Origin: Georgenia sp.
GTDB taxonomy: Bacteria; Actinomycetota; Actinomycetes; Actinomycetales; Actinomycetaceae
Assembly: GCA_027322565.1 (NCBI GenBank)
Contig: DAHVRG010000226.1
Span: forward strand, 1 to 5,602
DNA length: 5,602 nucleotides
Reading direction: 5' to 3'
The position numbers and the translations under genes are program-made. Positions 4,899-5,602 of this stretch are shown here, one piece after another. The notes below the pieces were generated by a model that saw only the letters and a program-made list of their open reading frames with translations, ran no database searches and was not told where the DNA came from. How positions within the stretch are numbered: position 1 is the first letter of the stretch; every line of letters begins with the position of its first letter.

Positions 4899-5602
4899 AT
4901 GCACTACCTCGACCACGCGGCCACGACCCCGGTCCGGCCCGAGGTCGCGGAGGTCTACGCCGCGGAGCTCACCCGCGGCGGGAACCCCTCCTCGCTCCAC
5001 ACCGCCGGGCGCGACGCGCGCCGCCGCCTCGAGGAGGCGCGCGAGGAGCTCGCCGCCGCCCTCGACGCCGAGCCGGCCGAGGTGCTCTTCACGGCCGGGG
5101 GTACCGAGGCGGACAACCTCGCCGTCAAGGGTGCCGTCTTCGCCCACCCCTCCGCGCGCCCACGCGTGCTCGTCAGCGCGATCGAGCACCACGCGGTGCT
5201 CGACGCCGCGACCTGGCTCGGGGAGCGCGGCCTCGCCGACGTCACCCTGCTCCCGGTCACCCGCGACGGCGTCCTCGACCTCGACTCCGCCCGCGCCGCG
5301 ATCGACGCCGGCGAGCCGCCCGCCGTGGTCTCGGTCATGTGGGCGAACAACGAGACCGGCGTGGTCCAGCCGGTCACCGAGCTCGTCGCCGCGGCAGGCG
5401 GGGCGCCGGTGCACTCCGACGCGGTCCAGGCCGTGGCCCACGTGCCCGTGAGCTTCTCCGGCAGCGGCCTGGCGGCGATGACGGTCACCGGGCACAAGCT
5501 CGGCGGGCCGGTCGGCACCGGGGCGCTGCTCGCGCGACGCGACCTGGCGCTGGCCCCCGTGCACCACGGCGGCGGCCAGGAGCGCGGCGTGCGCTCCGGG
5601 AC
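4899..5602 (+). CDS. iscS: Cysteine desulfurase, IscS/NifS type, N-terminal 234 codons (3' end outside window)
   Basis: This PLP enzyme class converts L-cysteine to alanine and loads sulfur as a persulfide for Fe-S cluster assembly or tRNA thiolation. The start MHYLDHAATTPV is the canonical N-terminus. PLP-site motifs are GGTEADN (67-73), the stacking histidine His97 in IEHHAVLD, NNETG (150-154), Asp174 and Gln177 in HSDAVQA, and the Schiff-base lysine Lys200 in TGHK. These line up with His104, Asp180, Gln183 and Lys206 of E. coli IscS. GGGQERGVRSG, with the substrate-binding arginine region, is the last segment seen. The catalytic cysteine (Cys328 in E. coli) lies beyond the edge, so activity cannot be judged fully. 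The class is NifS/IscS and not SufS, from the HAATTPV start and GGGQERG. In actinobacteria this gene commonly precedes mnmA (trmU); that would suggest a tRNA 2-thiouridine role, but the next gene is not visible. Confidence 0.93.
   Translation, partial: MHYLDHAATTPVRPEVAEVYAAELTRGGNPSSLHTAGRDARRRLEEAREELAAALDAEPAEVLFTAGGTEADNLAVKGAVFAHPSARPRVLVSAIEHHAVLDAATWLGERGLADVTLLPVTRDGVLDLDSARAAIDAGEPPAVVSVMWANNETGVVQPVTELVAAAGGAPVHSDAVQAVAHVPVSFSGSGLAAMTVTGHKLGGPVGTGALLARRDLALAPVHHGGGQERGVRSG

Noticed and set aside
4320..5567. Long minus-strand open frame spanning the FKBP gene start and the desulfurase gene
   Set aside because: It crosses the divergent promoter region and two real genes, and its composition is that of antisense GC-rich coding DNA.
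1..5602. tRNA, rRNA, CRISPR, insertion sequence, riboswitch or phage features
   Set aside because: No cloverleaf, spaced direct repeats, transposase motif, terminal inverted repeats or known riboswitch core was seen on reading through both strands.

Overview
The window looks like chromosomal DNA from a high-GC actinobacterium. Third codon positions are almost all G or C, an FKBP-type lipoprotein starts with GTG, and one gene appears to be read from a leaderless transcript. Micrococcales is a plausible placement, but that is inference from codon use and gene content; no marker gene here fixes the taxon.

Layout, left to right. (1) Positions 1-1657, minus strand: the N-terminal 552 codons of a GlgX-type glycogen debranching enzyme; its C-terminus lies outside the window. 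(2) 1658-1791: a 134-base divergent intergenic region. (3) 1792-3578, plus strand: a two-gene etfB-etfA operon with a 32-base gap, encoding both subunits of an electron transfer flavoprotein. (4) 3579-3789: a 211-base region between convergent genes, with a GC-rich hairpin after etfA and what looks like a frameshifted 3' remnant of an unidentified gene. (5) 3790-4764, minus strand: a 324-residue lipoprotein with a C-terminal FKBP peptidyl-prolyl isomerase domain and a degenerate FKBP-like repeat before it. (6) 4765-4898: a 134-base divergent promoter region. (7) 4899-5602, plus strand: the first 234 codons of an IscS/NifS-type cysteine desulfurase, cut by the window edge.

The genes serve different jobs: glycogen breakdown, electron transfer from flavin dehydrogenases, extracytoplasmic protein folding, and sulfur mobilisation for tRNA thiolation or Fe-S clusters. 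The order etfB-etfA followed by a cysteine desulfurase matches a neighbourhood known from other actinobacteria such as Mycobacterium tuberculosis (fixA-fixB ... iscS-trmU). Here an oppositely oriented FKBP gene and a possible gene remnant lie between the two parts. I found no mobile element, CRISPR array, tRNA, rRNA or phage feature, and no clearly novel multi-gene system. The most unusual items are the gene remnant at 3631-3781, the inverted repeat holding two converging stop codons, and the leaderless start of the desulfurase gene.
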